Of a stretch of 64,000 nt of DNA, positions 22,641-33,530 are shown in pieces. The notes beneath the pieces are model-generated. The model was not told the DNA's origin and ran no database searches. It saw nothing but the letters and a program-made list of their open reading frames with translations. Numbering within the stretch: the first letter of the stretch is position 1; each line of letters begins with the position of its first letter. A program made the position numbers and the translations under genes. This DNA comes from Excoecaria cochinchinensis (taxonomy: Eukaryota; Streptophyta; Magnoliopsida; Malpighiales; Euphorbiaceae): NCBI GenBank assembly GCA_947683425.1, contig CANTUQ010000159.1:2604001-2668000 (forward strand). Direction: 5' to 3'.

Positions 22641-23150
22641 CTAAACATCATAGTACCAAGGGTTCCTATCGGCAAGCTCAAGATCCATCACTTGCTCGGT
22701 TTCAAAGCAAGTCTTTTTTGAACTAGAGATCAGAACGGGTCTCATAACAACCCTTGCCGGATTATCCCACACGGACACTAAAGTCGCAAGAGCATCAGGC
22801 AATTGGTTCTCATCCCTAGGGACAAAGTGAAAACTGCAAGTCTCAAACTGGCTACTCAACATCCTCAAGTACTTCACATAGGACAATAGCCTCTCTCCTT
22901 TAACTGACCACTCCCCTCTGATCTGATGGATTACTAATGATGAATCTCTAAAAACTTTCGCAGTCTTTGCCCTAAGAGCAAGCAGTGCTTCCAACCCAAA
23001 AATGCAAGCTTCATATTCAGCTTCATTATTGGTAGCCTTGTACCTCAACTTTTTGGCTAATGGTAGCTTCTCACCATCCGGGGTCATAAGAATAATTCCT
23101 GCTCCTGCACCTTTACTGTAAACTGCCCCATCAAAGAATACCTGCCACCC
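22641..23150 (-). pseudogene. L0 second RNase H (plant/archaeal-type aRNH)
   Basis: Located between the usual RNase H and integrase, as in Tat elements. The open part (22641-23087) has NNEAEYEACIFGLEALLA, DSSLVIHQIRGEWSVK and RDENQLPDALATL, which supply the E-D-D acidic residues. The first Asp is upstream in the FFDGAVYSKG-like stretch at about 23,090-23,150. It probably supplies extra or replacement RNA-removal activity during reverse transcription. Confidence 0.8.
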
Positions 23151-23249
23151 TCATAATGCTATGGCCAGGACATCTTCATCTGGAAAATTGTATTCAAATT
23201 GGTCTCCTTCAATAAGATGTTTAACCAAGAACTCGGCTACAGCCCTTCC

Positions 23250-24816
23250 CTAGATGGTTTTCCTAGTGATGCATTCTATATCGAACTCTTGCAATAGTAA
23301 CAACCATCTTACCATTTTTCCTAGTAAAGAGGGCGCTTTCTGAAGGTATCTGAGCGGGTTATGTTTGGCGACCGCCTGTACACTAAAGGAGTGAAAGCAG
23401 TGTCTTAACTTTTTAGAGGCCTTGATTACTGCTAAGCAAATTTTTTCTGCTTCAACATATTTGGCTTCGTATCGTAGGAATTTCTTACTAAGATAATAAA
23501 CGGCAAACTCCACACCAAATTCATCCTCTTTAGCCATCAAGGCACGCACTAAAGTTTTTTCTATTGCTAGATACAGGATTAGAGGTTTGGCAGGGTGTGG
23601 TGGTCTTAAGACTGACAGATTTAGGAGATAATTCTTGATAGTATCAAAGGCCAATTAGCAATCATTATTCCACACCACCGATTGATTATTTCTAAGAAGC
23701 TTAAAGATCGGCTCACATACCGAAGCTGGCAATAAATCGGCTGATGTACTGAAGCTTTCCCATGAAACTTCTAACTTCCTTCTCTTTCTGAGGCAGTAGT
23801 ATCTCTCTAATTGCCCTAACCTTATTAAGGTCTACTACAATTCCTCTCTGACTGACCACATGTCCTAACAACTTACCCGAGGTAACCCCAAAAAACCATT
23901 TCTTGGGATTGAGACGCAGATCATACTTAATGATCCTTTAAAAGAACTTTTCCAAAGCCTCGAAGTGACCCTTTCTGGTAGTCGACTTGATCATCATGTC
24001 ATCTATATACACCTCCACTCCCTTGTGGAAAAAGTCATCAAGAATCTTGATGGCCATTCTTTGATATGTTGCTTCTGTATTTTTTAACCCAAAAGGGATG
24101 ACCCTATAAGAAAATGTACCCCATTCAGTTATGAAAGCCGTCTTAATTCGATCTACGATCTTGTTGAGGAATTGGTTGTAGCCTGCATACTTGTCTACAA
24201 AACTGTACTTCATGCAAGTAGCCGCACTATCCACCAAGATATCAATATGAGGCAAAGGGAAATCATCATTCGAGCAAGCTTTATTTAGATCCCAATAATC
24301 TACACACACTCAAACCTTTCCATCTTTTTTGGCTACGGGAACTACATTAGCCAACCAGGTCAAGTATTGAACCTCCACTAGAAACTTAGCCTCAATCTGC
24401 TTAAGGATCTCTTTTTTCACCTTTTGTGCCCATTCTAGCCTAAGTTTTCTGAGTTTTTGCTTGACTTGTTTACACTCTGGGTAAGTTAGAATGGTATGTT
24501 TAGCGACATCTCGGTCAATTCCTGGCATGTCCTCATAGGACCAGGCAAAGACTTTTTCATATTTTTTCAAAATTCTCTCAAATTTTAACCTCTCCTTAGG
24601 AGTTATGTCTGATGCTATCAAAATTTCCTTTGGGTTCTCCAAAGTTTCAAGATTAAATGCAGTTGTACTAGTTGAGTTAATTTCGAAAATGAATGCATAA
24701 TGTTTATGATCATGTAAAATGAAATCATTAGAAACATCACACAAGTAAGTAAAGTTATTCATCTTATTGATATAATTAGAAACATTAACATTGTCATTAT
24801 TAAAAAGTTTTTCCAT
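23250..24816 (-). pseudogene. pol: L0 reverse transcriptase and RNase H
   Basis: Read on the minus strand: RT N-terminal part 24310-24816 (ITPKERLKFERILKKYEKVF, VPVAKKDGKV); palm 23938-24309 (FSYRVIPFGLKN, catalytic VYIDDMMIKS); connection 23655-23937, broken by a stop and indels; RNase H 23250-23654 (YLSKKFLRYEAKYVEAEKIC, WLLLLQEFDIE). Homologous to Tat-2 55,690-57,060. Confidence 0.87.
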
Positions 24817-25489
24817 AAAGAGATTATCTAAATAACTATTGTCTTCACTCTCCGTCGATGCCGATGTAGCAGCCGACTGTTCATTGGATTCTTAGCTTTG
24901 TGGAGGTTTTTCAACTATCCCCGATGAAATCCTCAAGTCTTGTATCTTCAAATCTGGCTCTATTGCTTGAACCACTATTTTCTCTTTTTCATTCAACCTA
25001 GTGGCTAGTAGTTTGTCAGTGACAATCTCCTCTAGCCCATCCCTGTCCTAGATCCTACATTGGGTCATGATCTCTTCATCCCAGAATCCCTCTACGGATT
25101 TGATAATTTGTCCATTGACCCACTGAGGCTCTACTTCTCTAATATAAGCACACACTGAGGATGCAGGAACAAAATTATATGAAATATGAGGGATCTTATC
25201 TGACCTCTTCTTACTCTTGCCACATTCACCTTTGTAACCTAATCCTTCTGGCCTTTTGTAGTGATAGCTGACCGTAGCCCTTGCAAATTCTTGCCTAAAC
25301 TAGCCCCTAGGAGGAAGTGCATCTTCTTTATCATACTCACTACTTGAAGGCTATTAGTTGAACCCCGATCTTCTCTAACCACATATATATGAAAGCCACT
25401 GAATGGCTGGTTAGAGATCCTTAAGGCAAACACTTTATTTTCTCTTGCAGCTTTAACAGTTACCACTTCCCCTTAATGTGGTGTCTTGA
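24817..25489 (-). pseudogene. L0 linker between protease and RT, with G-patch-like motif
   Basis: An acidic, poorly conserved linker with several stops. At 25239-25466 the open part has MIKKMHFLLGASLGKNLQGL followed by TTKGQKD, a Gly-rich motif like the G-patch next to some retroviral proteases. The same motif is in Tat-2 at about 54,955-55,090. Confidence 0.55.
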
Positions 25490-26082
25490 TCATCTGGTGC
25501 AAGGTAGACGACACTCCTCCCAACTTGTGGAACCATGGCCTTTCGAGTAAAGCTAAAAAGTTTGCTAGGATAAGCAAGACCATAAATTATGCCTCTGTTT
25601 CAATAGGCCCAATCTTAACTAGAGCTCTGAAAGTTCCTGAAGCTTGTCTTTGAGAGTTATCATAGGTTGTAATGGTCAAATTAGATTTGCTCATCATACT
25701 TTCATCTAGTCCAAAATCCTAAAGTGCAACCAAAGGGTAGACATTTATGGATGAGCCATCATCAACCATAATATAAGCAGTGTACTTGTCATTAATCTGT
25801 GCCTTGATATATAGTGGCCGATTGTGATTGCAGCCTTCAGCTGGTAAGTCAGCATCAGAGTATACCAAATTCTGTCCTAATCCTCCCTTAACAAGGTCTA
25901 GCAACTCAGATGGCGAAATTGTGGTTGCCATAGTAGATTCACACAAGGCCTCAACTAACTTTTGCCTGTGTGAAGGAGATTGTCTCAAAAGATCCCAAAT
26001 AGATATCTGAGCCGTGGTCCTTTTCAGTTGCTTCATTATAGGATTCTCTTTCGGCTCCATAAATTTTTCAACTTTCTCCTCC
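25490..26082 (-). pseudogene. L0 protease region
   Basis: The minus strand from 26082 gives EPKENPIMKQLKRTTAQISI, DLLRQSPSHRQKLVEAL and the protease centre MVDDGSSINVYPL (about 25,735-25,775). The D-G-S residues match the retropepsin active site. The coding similarity begins exactly at the edge of solo LTR C, so the apparent Met start beyond 26082 belongs to C and is spurious. Confidence 0.8.
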
Positions 26083-26401
26083 TGTAACAACCCGAAATGT
26101 ACCCTAGAAGGATTCGGGCATATTGAGAATAAGTGGTGGCTAAAGTTGTGCAAGTTGAAGTGTTAGGTATGCTAAATGGATAATTTAAGAATTAATGTCA
26201 CAGTTTTGAAAAGTCTGGCCAATGGTAAAATTGTGAAGTATGGATTAGGACTTGATTGAAAGAATAAAAGTAATTAAGTGGGCCAATGTAATGGATTAGT
26301 AAGTTATGAGTGTCAATGTTTGAGGTTATGAGAGTTGAGGGATTGAAAGGAGAATTTGGTACAAATATCTAATTTGGACCAATGGCAAGGAAATGGGAAG
26401 A

Positions 26402-26411
26402 GGTATAAAAG
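26402..26411 (+). promoter_or_regulatory. Candidate TATA box of solo LTR C
   Basis: GTATAAAAGG lies about 320 bp into the LTR and is followed by a purine-rich then pyrimidine-rich CT stretch, typical of a plant LTR promoter and leader. Confidence 0.5.
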
Positions 26412-27169
26412 GAAGAGAGAGAAAGAGAGAGACGGCAAAAATCTGCTCTCCTCCTCTCTCGTTCTCCCATTCTTCCTCTCCTCCTCTTCTTCTTTTTCTT
26501 TACCTTCTTGTTTCCATGCCATCCACTCTCTCTTAAGATCAAAGCCCAAGATTTAATGTTGGAGTTTGATAGATCAAGTGATTTAAGTGAAGAATTTATT
26601 AAGGAAAGGTAAGTTTAAGTTCTGATTTCTCTTATTCTTTTAATTAGTTAAACCCTAGATTTATGTTTTGTATATTTGTGTGTGTTTTGATGAGGATTTT
26701 GGATGAGAAAGACTTTGGATGGATTTGGGAGTAAGAAAGATCAGATAAAGTACCTAATAGGAGCAAAGGAGTTGAGGTATGGGAATTTACGTTTCTGGTA
26801 TGTTAATTGATTATGTTGATTTTGGTTTGAGTTTCCTGGAAATTTATGGGATTAAAGTTATTTAGGTATGTTTAATTGTTATGGGTTTTGAATAATTTGT
26901 GTTGAGTTGACATGAATGTGAGTTTTTGAGCCAAGTAAGAAATTGAATGAATTTTTGCTGCAAAATTTTAGTTTGATAAATTAGGGATTTTGATAGTGTT
27001 CATTTCTTGATTTAATTGATATAATTGGTATAAAAGTTGGGTTTTGTGTTGATTATAATGATTTGAATGTGCATTTGGAGTTATGGTTAAGTTTAGTTTG
27101 TGTTGGAGGTTTGGAGTAAACTTTTGGAAAATTGGGTTTTGCAATTTTTGTTGAAGAGCTGGAAAACGC

Positions 27170-27535
27170 GACTCTATCACGAGCGCAACGCTTAACGTGA
27201 TCGCGACAGAGCCAGGGAATTCAGTATCTCATGAGGAAGCATCTGGGAGGGGACTGTCCGAGTCATGTCATCCTTCACGACTCGGCATGCTCCCTCACGA
27301 GTCGTGAAGCTTCTCTCACGAGTCGTAATGACCGGCCTTCGCTCCTTCTTTTACCTTCCCTGTGTTTCGTCTTGATGTGTTCTGCCCTTCTCTGAGTCGT
27401 GTCATCCTTCATGACTTGGCAAGACTCTTCTGTCATGAGTCATGACTTTGAGCATGACTCATGATAGCCTCCCTTTTCGCAGGGCAAGTTTGGCCACTGT
27501 CGCGAGCTCGACCTCTTGTTGCAATCATGACAGTC
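27170..27535 (+). repeat. Palindromic TCACGA/TCGTGA motifs in solo LTR C
   Basis: A degenerate set includes CTCTATCACGAGCGCAACGC, TTCACGACTCGGCATG, CTCACGAGTCGTGAAG (contains TCACGAGTCGTGA), GAGCATGACTCATGAT and CACTGTCGCGAGCTCGACC. It resembles both the B array and the CGCGAGC boxes of the Athila element. Confidence 0.7.
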
Positions 27536-28243
27536 CCCTCTCTGCCTTAAAATGTTTTGGAAGTCTTCTTCTTTGCATGGTTTCTCCCTTGTGTCATGCC
27601 TTTATGAATTACAATATGAATTATTCAAATGCTTCTATACATGATAATAATTGAATTATGAGATTTTATCTACCATTATTATTTAAGGATTGTATGTGTG
27701 TAAGGTAATGTAACTTATTTGTTAAGTCTAAACGAGTGCATGATGCCCAATAATATAGTTATGTTCAGTATGTCCATATGAATATTTTATCCATGAAACA
27801 ATACATGATTAATTTTGAATATGATAAATATAATTAGTACATATAATATGCAATTATACGAATGCATATGTCTATGTGATTACAAAAGGGATGTTACGAG
27901 AATTTAATGAAATGTGTATATATATATATATATGAAAACATGATGAATTCAATAATGATCTGGAAAATTTAGTCTGAGTCTGTCAAGTCGTGGATAGATA
28001 GGTGTAGACACCGGGTCCTGAGTCAGCCTAGATCGAAGTTACCCAATGATGATAATTGCCTTCACAGGCTTAAAAGGTTAAAAGTGATGGTTTTCTCGTC
28101 AAATTTGCATTTTAGAGTGAAAAATTAGAAAATAATAAAAAAATATTTCAAAAATTAATTTTGAAAAATGGGGGCTTAAAATTATAGTTTTTTAGTCAAT
28201 TTAAAAAAATAAAAAAAATATAAAAAAAAATAAAAAAATTTTT

Positions 28244-28556
28244 CGGACCGCGGGTGTCGGGCGCGGCAGCGCGCCTGCGGCAGCGCGCAGGCGCGCTGGC
28301 GCCCAGCTCGCAGGCGCCTGGGCGCAGGCGCCCAGGCGCCCATCGCGCAGCGAGCGCAAAAGGCGACGCTTAGCGTCGCCGATGCTGCGCGTCGCTAAAG
28401 GCGCGCGCAGCATCGCGCACGCTGAGCGCCGCACGGAGCGCTCGTGCGCGAGCGCCAGCGCGCGAGCTTCGCGCGGAAGCCCGCCTCGCCGCGTGAGTGC
28501 CCGTCGCTCTATAGCGACGGGCGGCGTCCCTCTGGCGACGGTCTTCAGGCCGTCGG
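28244..28556. repeat. GC-rich palindromic island in Tat-NA 5' LTR
   Basis: About 310 bp of very high GC sits in AT-rich flanks. Exact inverted repeats include GGCGCCTGGGCGC/GCGCCCAGGCGCC (28313-28340, 13-bp arms, 2-nt centre), GGCGACGC/GCGTCGCC (28362-28380) and CCCGTCGCT/AGCGACGGG (28500-28521). An identical copy is at 36833-37145. A smaller, different GC block occurs at the same place in the Tat-2 LTRs (49,027-49,140; 61,255-61,372). Confidence 0.9.
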
Positions 28557-28786
28557 TATAGGGTCTGTTACCCTATTTTCCTTTTTTTCCAGCTTTTTTC
28601 CGATTTTTTCACCCAAAAATCCGTTTTTTATCCCATTTTTTTTGGGGTTTTTCACTTCAAATTAAATTCTAAAATATTTTTTTTAGGTAATTAAATAATA
28701 AAACTTGATTTTATCATTAAAAATAAAATAATTTTGGGTTAAAATAGGTTTTTTCCTTAATTAAATTAGGGCAACCTATTTTATCC

Positions 28787-28794
28787 TATAAATA
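28787..28794 (+). promoter_or_regulatory. Candidate TATA box in Tat-NA LTR
   Basis: TATAAATA is followed after about 30 bp by a CT-rich stretch (TCTTTTCCCCTCTCCTCTCC), as at plant transcription starts. The same box is in the 3' LTR at 37376-37383. Confidence 0.6.
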
Positions 28795-29405
28795 GTTTAT
28801 GATGAAATCAAAGTAGCCTCTTTTCCCCTCTCCTCTCCACATTTTTTAGACCAGATTTTTTTCTTCATCTTCATCTTCTTCTTCCACCAAAAATTCCAGA
28901 TTTATTCCCCAACCAAAAATCAAAAAGAAAATCAATTGTTTCATTCTTTTTTCAACATAATTTCTTCTAAACATATTTTTAGAGGAAGTTTTGTTGTTTG
29001 ATTCAATTTTTGAGACAAATAGAATAATTATTTGTTCTCAAAATTGTTTTTAACCTTTTATTTTGTGTTCAATAAAACTTTTTTCATTGATTTTGTTTTG
29101 AATCTCTTTTTGATAAAAAATTGATTTTGAGACAAATAAAATAATTGTTTGTCATCAAAATCTAATTTTTATTTGATAAAACTTCAATCAAATTTTCTTT
29201 ATTTTTAATCAATAAAACTTTTTTTGATCAAAATCATTTCTTTAGGCAAAGGTATCAATTCTTTGTTCTTAAAGAATTTTTGATCATTTTTATTTTCATG
29301 TTTCTTGGAATAAAATTCCAACATTTTCATCATATTTCACTCTAATATTGTGAATCATCAAATAAAGAAATCAATCATCACTTTTCCTTCATCAAATCCA
29401 ATATT

Positions 29406-29417
29406 CTGAGGGTAAAT
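29406..29417 (+). promoter_or_regulatory. Candidate 5' splice site in the Tat-NA leader
   Basis: CTGAGGGTAAATATTC resembles a plant donor (G|GTAAAT). The position is conserved in L0 (minus strand near 680, GAGGGTAAGTATTC), in the Tat-2 5' LTR near 49,652 (ACAGTAAACATT) and in its 3' LTR near 61,893 (GAGGGTAAACATT). Confidence 0.4.
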
Positions 29418-30775
29418 ATTCTTGGCTCCATTTCAATTTCTATTTTATTTAATTCATTCATGTATATTTTATTGTTTTTATTGAACTATTTATTATTTTA
29501 ATCTATTCAATTTGTTGTATTGATTTTATATTTGTTCCATTTAATTGTTTATACATGATATGATTTTTATTCACATAAATATTGATTGTTTATTAATTTT
29601 AACATGTAATTAATTTATTTCACTTTAATTCATCATTATTTTTAACATGTAATTAATAAATTCATTTTAATTAATCTTTTTGCCATGTAAATGGTTTATA
29701 TCATTTGTGAACATATTTAATTAATCATATTGTTTAGTTAATTGTTTTCATCATTCTTTAATTGTTTTCATTTATTATTCTTTTCTTTATTATTTTATAT
29801 ATTCTTTGATTTGTTTATCTTCATCATCATTGTTATCATGTTCATATTTTTACATGTATCAATTAATTAACATGTTATATTTTATTTTATTCACATCATT
29901 TATCACATATAATCCATGTTTCTCATTTTATTTTGGTTGTTAATATTTTTGATTCCATTATCATTCTTTTCATATCACCTTATTTTATTTTAATTTGTTA
30001 TTCATTATTTTGTATGTTTAATTGATTTAATTGATTTAATCACTAACATTATTTTATTTGTACTTTATTTTTATGTCTAAACTCATTTTTTTCGCTTGGG
30101 CGTTTTTGCGAGCACATCGGGGAGGTCCAAAAGAGGCTCGTTTGGTTCATATATTTATTTTCTTTATTTGTAATATGTTCTTTAATTCTGCCATATAATT
30201 TTCTTGTAAAATTCTTTATTTAGGCACGCTAGAAAGAAAATCACAAAAACATTTTTATTAATTAACTTGACATTTTTTCTAAATAAAAAGGGGACCAATG
30301 TCCTAGTTTTTCATACCCAAATAAATCATCACATCAAAATTGTTTCATAATAAATATGCATGCGAGGACCAATGTTCTCACTATTAATGAATAACCCGTT
30401 TTATGCATGTATTTGACCTTTATAAATGGGAGTTGTATTCCGCTCCTAGTGTTATTGTAATTTGTTTTTAAATGCTTTATTTTGGATTTTGCTTACATTT
30501 ACCGCTTTCGATATGAATGATTGCGCCTTTAATTTAAATTGCATTGTGTGGAAAGTTGATGAAACAATGAATTTAAAACTTAATTATAATATTAATCAAG
30601 GTACGAATAAATGAGAAGTCCCGAACCCTGCTCTGGTCTTTGGGCTCAAGAGGCTAGAGGTTATCCTCCAAGACACCTCTTGTGTCACGAGAATTAGACG
30701 TTAATCCTAGGCCTCATGGCCCAATATGGATAAAATGTGCAAGTCTTAGGCTCTCCGAGGCGAGAGAAACTTTCC

Positions 30776-30850
30776 CAATGTTCTATTGGGTGGCGACTCC
30801 ATGAAACCTCCTTGTTGCCCAACATAGACGCACTTGCGATTTATCGCAAG
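30776..30850 (+). promoter_or_regulatory. Two U5 hairpins of Tat-NA
   Basis: The first is CCCAAT-GTTCT-ATTGGG just before GTGGCGACTCC. The second is CTTGCGA-TTTA-TCGCAAG (30833-30850). The second has a counterpart in Tat-2 at 51581-51598 with two compensating base-pair changes. Both precede the PBS by less than 180 nt, a place where retroelement leaders often carry packaging or dimerisation structures. Confidence 0.6.
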
Positions 30851-30934
30851 CTGTTGACGGACCCACAAATGCCCCGATCGCCCACGTGCGGGCGGTCCGA
30901 AAGGGCGGCGCCCGGGATCCGGCGCGCGTCACAG

Positions 30935-30952
30935 TGGCGACTCCACTGGGGA
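30935..30952 (+). promoter_or_regulatory. Primer-binding site of Tat-NA
   Basis: TGGCGACTCCACTGGGGA begins 2 nt after the LTR end and is the tRNA-Arg-type site I recall for Tat/Ogre elements. Tat-2 has the same site with two differences. Confidence 0.75.
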
Positions 30953-31864
30953 CATACTCGAGACTTCGATTCGAAAGTACCTTGATTAAAAATCATAATT
31001 GAGTTTTAATTTAAAAATTTCATCTTCTTTCAAAACTGCATTGCATCTCATTAGAGCCTTAGATCTATGCTAGTTTGGTCCCTCTTTTAGCCCCGGTGCA
31101 TTCCCGAAGCACGACCCCATTTTCACTCAATTTGGGGAAGTGTTAAGGATAATCACCAGCCCAAGCCTCGTACCTCAATGGTATATAAAATGGTGACCCG
31201 ATCGGTCGTTACGCTCGTGATGAGCTAGACCCGTCGGCAGGGATCATGCTTGGGTAGCCCTAAAGTAACACCACCCTTTGACCAAAGCTCATGTAATGGC
31301 AATAGATACTTCCCTTAGGTGATATGAACCGTAATACCTTGCTTGCTATATGGATCATTTTATATTGGACAAGCCCATATAATTTGATTGGTCACCTAAT
31401 CAAAGGCTTTCATGCCCCGATAGGCCCACGTCAACTTGTTCGGGCTGCCTAAATACATAATGATCATAACCCATGTGCTTGCACATTAGATAAGAGATGT
31501 TACGATGCCGGTTCTTCACCGAGCACCATACGCATCCATTGGGTTCCCCGCTAACCCATGGATTAAGCCCACCTAGGAAAGAGACCGCATTACCTCGTGT
31601 GTGGGAGTAATAAGGTTGGAAGGCTTTACTTGTTTGCATGTGATTGTAAATGTTGCATAGCTCACTATCATGCATTGTATATTGTCATTCATGCATCATC
31701 CTAACAATCTAATTTTTTCAGCCATCATAGATTCATCTAAGTGGACTAGAGGTTCTGACGGTCGGCTAGTAAGAACAAATCTGCTCTTTGAGTTACCGGA
31801 ACAAGTGTCTGACTGGGATTCTGAGTCATTCTCATCAATCAGTGAATCCTCTCTTGAATCATCA
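30953..31864 (+). other. Untranslated leader of Tat-NA
   Basis: Conserved with Tat-2 (51,688-52,604): GGTGCATTCCCGAAGCACGA, GTTAAGGATAATCACCAGCC, then TTGGGTAGCCCTAAAGTA. A strong acceptor-like site, AATTTTTTCAG, ends at 31721 and is matched in Tat-2 (ATTTTTTTCAG, ends 52450) and more weakly in L0. Confidence 0.6.
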
Positions 31865-33271
31865 ATGGCAGAAGAACCTGGAGTTTTGACCACTCAAGAC
31901 CTAGCTAGGAGGCTAGAGGACTTCGAACGTAGAGTGCTAGACATGATGGGTGCCATGGCTGAAAGGATTGCCCATCCACCTGCAGCCCCACAGCCGCCTG
32001 CTGCTCTACAGCCACAGGCAGCCCCTCCTCGGGGGCAAGCCGAATCACCTACTGGTGGGGAGGCTCCCTTCGTTGGAGCTGCTGCTCGTCAACCCAACAA
32101 TGAGCACAGAGCTGCCGCACCCATCGAGCCAAGAGGGGAAAGGATTCACAATCCCAATGATGATTTCCTAATGGAGGAGGAAGAAGAAGTGGTGCCGATG
32201 GTCCACCAAGCTGCAAGGCCCAGAGCACCCAGAGTAAAGGATGAAGCTTTAAGAGGTATGAGACAACAGATCGAAGCTATCACCCGTATGCTATCAGTAG
32301 GCAATGGGATCAACCCAGAAGACAGAGATCTGGGGGATGAAGAGCTGCTGCCCCAAAGATTCAAGATGCCCGAGCTTCCGAAGTTTGATGGCACCTCTGA
32401 CCCATCCGCCCACATCAAGCAGTACACCTTGGTCATGAAAGGCACAGGGCTGAGCAAGAAGCAGAAGGTGGAATATTTCTGCCTTAGTCTGGTGGGCCCG
32501 ACAGTTGACTGGTACCATGGGTTGGATAGGAGGTCCAAAGAGGACTGGGACCTTTTGACCGAAGAATTCATGAAGCAGTACGACTGCAGCACTAGGATGG
32601 AAGTCACCCTAAAAGACCTCGAGCTTCTACAGCAGAAGAATGATGAGTCATTCCATGAGTACCTTACCAGATGGAGGAACAGGGTCATGGAGATGAAGAG
32701 GAAGCCTGACACTGCAGACCAGATCAGGCTGTTTATTAGAAACTCATGCCCTTACTTAAGGGACTTGCTCAGTTTTAAGGGGCTCAAGGACTGGGAGTCG
32801 CTTAAGGATATCGCTATAGAAGCTGAGGCGGCTTACCTGGCAAAGAAAGCAAGCCAAAATAACTTTGCTGGGAAAGGCTATGGGAACCAGTCGGGATTCA
32901 AATCTGGAGGTGCTGGAGGCAGCAACAACAGAAACGGTAGGACGGCAGAGGTCTCAGCTACTGGAGTTGGGCAGGGTCAGAGATACTACTCCAACTTAGG
33001 CCGCTCTCTATCGTGGGTACTGGAAAGACTAATGAAAGAAGGCAAGTTACAGCCATTGCCATCTAGGCCAGCCTTGAGTCAGGGACAGCCGGGACATAGA
33101 GGTGATCAGTACTGCGCTTACCACCAGCACACCGGCCATTTGACTGACTATTGCCGTATTCTGAGAAATAAGATCCAGGATCTCATTGACACCAATCAGA
33201 TCACAGATCCTGAGAAGAGAGAAAAGAAGAAGAAGGCAGGCTACAACGCAGTCCCTCCACCGCAAACATGA
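31670..33271 (+). CDS. gag: Gag polyprotein of Tat-NA (open)
   Basis: The structural protein forms cytoplasmic particles and binds element RNA. The open frame is 533 codons with no stop. The first Met is at 31670, but Met66 (31865, MAEEPGVLTTQDLARRLE) is the likelier start. It aligns with the gag starts of Tat-2 and L0, and it would be the first one if the conserved acceptor at 31721 is used. Domains in order: a Pro/Ala-rich, low-complexity N-terminal part; the retrotransposon gag core at about residues 235-400 (MPELPKFDGTSDPSAHIKQY, VDWYHGLDRRSKEDWD, FHEYLTRWRNRVMEMKRKPD); a Gly/Asn-rich linker; and a knuckle-like YCAYHQHTGHLTDYC near 475-490. Gag of Tat-2 and L0 is clearly related but broken. 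This is the only intact coding region in the window. Confidence 0.92.
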   Translation: MHCILSFMHHPNNLIFSAIIDSSKWTRGSDGRLVRTNLLFELPEQVSDWDSESFSSISESSLESSMAEEPGVLTTQDLARRLEDFERRVLDMMGAMAERIAHPPAAPQPPAALQPQAAPPRGQAESPTGGEAPFVGAAARQPNNEHRAAAPIEPRGERIHNPNDDFLMEEEEEVVPMVHQAARPRAPRVKDEALRGMRQQIEAITRMLSVGNGINPEDRDLGDEELLPQRFKMPELPKFDGTSDPSAHIKQYTLVMKGTGLSKKQKVEYFCLSLVGPTVDWYHGLDRRSKEDWDLLTEEFMKQYDCSTRMEVTLKDLELLQQKNDESFHEYLTRWRNRVMEMKRKPDTADQIRLFIRNSCPYLRDLLSFKGLKDWESLKDIAIEAEAAYLAKKASQNNFAGKGYGNQSGFKSGGAGGSNNRNGRTAEVSATGVGQGQRYYSNLGRSLSWVLERLMKEGKLQPLPSRPALSQGQPGHRGDQYCAYHQHTGHLTDYCRILRNKIQDLIDTNQITDPEKREKKKKAGYNAVPPPQT

Positions 33272-33436
33272 TCGTGTCTTGCAGTCCACTAGTGATATTG
33301 CTTTTGGATGCTGGAATTTTTTTATTTTTGGAACTTTTTATTTTCTGTTTGTAATAAAGAGAACAATTTTGCTTATTTGTATGACATTTCTATTGATTTC
33401 ATTTCACATGATCATAACAAATTAACTTTGGCATTA

Positions 33437-33530
33437 ATTCAAATAATATGACTGCAGCTAATCTCGAAAACTTTGGGGAACCCAAAGAAAATTTTGATAG
33501 CATCTAACATAGCTCCTGTAGAGAGAGAAA
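33437..33530 (+). pseudogene. Remnant of the pol linker in Tat-NA
   Basis: Similar to Tat-2 55,640-55,755, the start of the RT-upstream region (AATCTCGAAAACTTTGGGGA, then AAAATTTTGATAGCATCTAA). It marks the left edge of the deletion or replacement that removed pol. Confidence 0.7.

Larger units (their letters stand above)
28003..30933 (+). repeat. 5' LTR of Tat-NA
   Basis: Starts TGTAGACACCGGGTCC, ends GGCGCGCGTCACA. It includes a GC-rich palindromic island (28244-28556), a TATA box (28787), a pyrimidine-rich leader, a donor-like splice site near 29,411, a long AT-rich region and U5 hairpins near 30,776 and 30,833. The reading frames found in the GC island occur identically in both LTRs and are not genes. 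Confidence 0.95.

Noticed and set aside
25719..26153. Protease ORF start at 26153
   Set aside because: The first 24 codons lie in solo LTR C; the real coding part begins at the insertion edge 26082.
28201..28665. Arg/Ala-rich small ORFs in the GC island, duplicated exactly at 36790-37254
   Set aside because: Identical only because the two LTRs are identical; no homologous frame in the Tat-2 or L0 LTRs; they cross hairpins.
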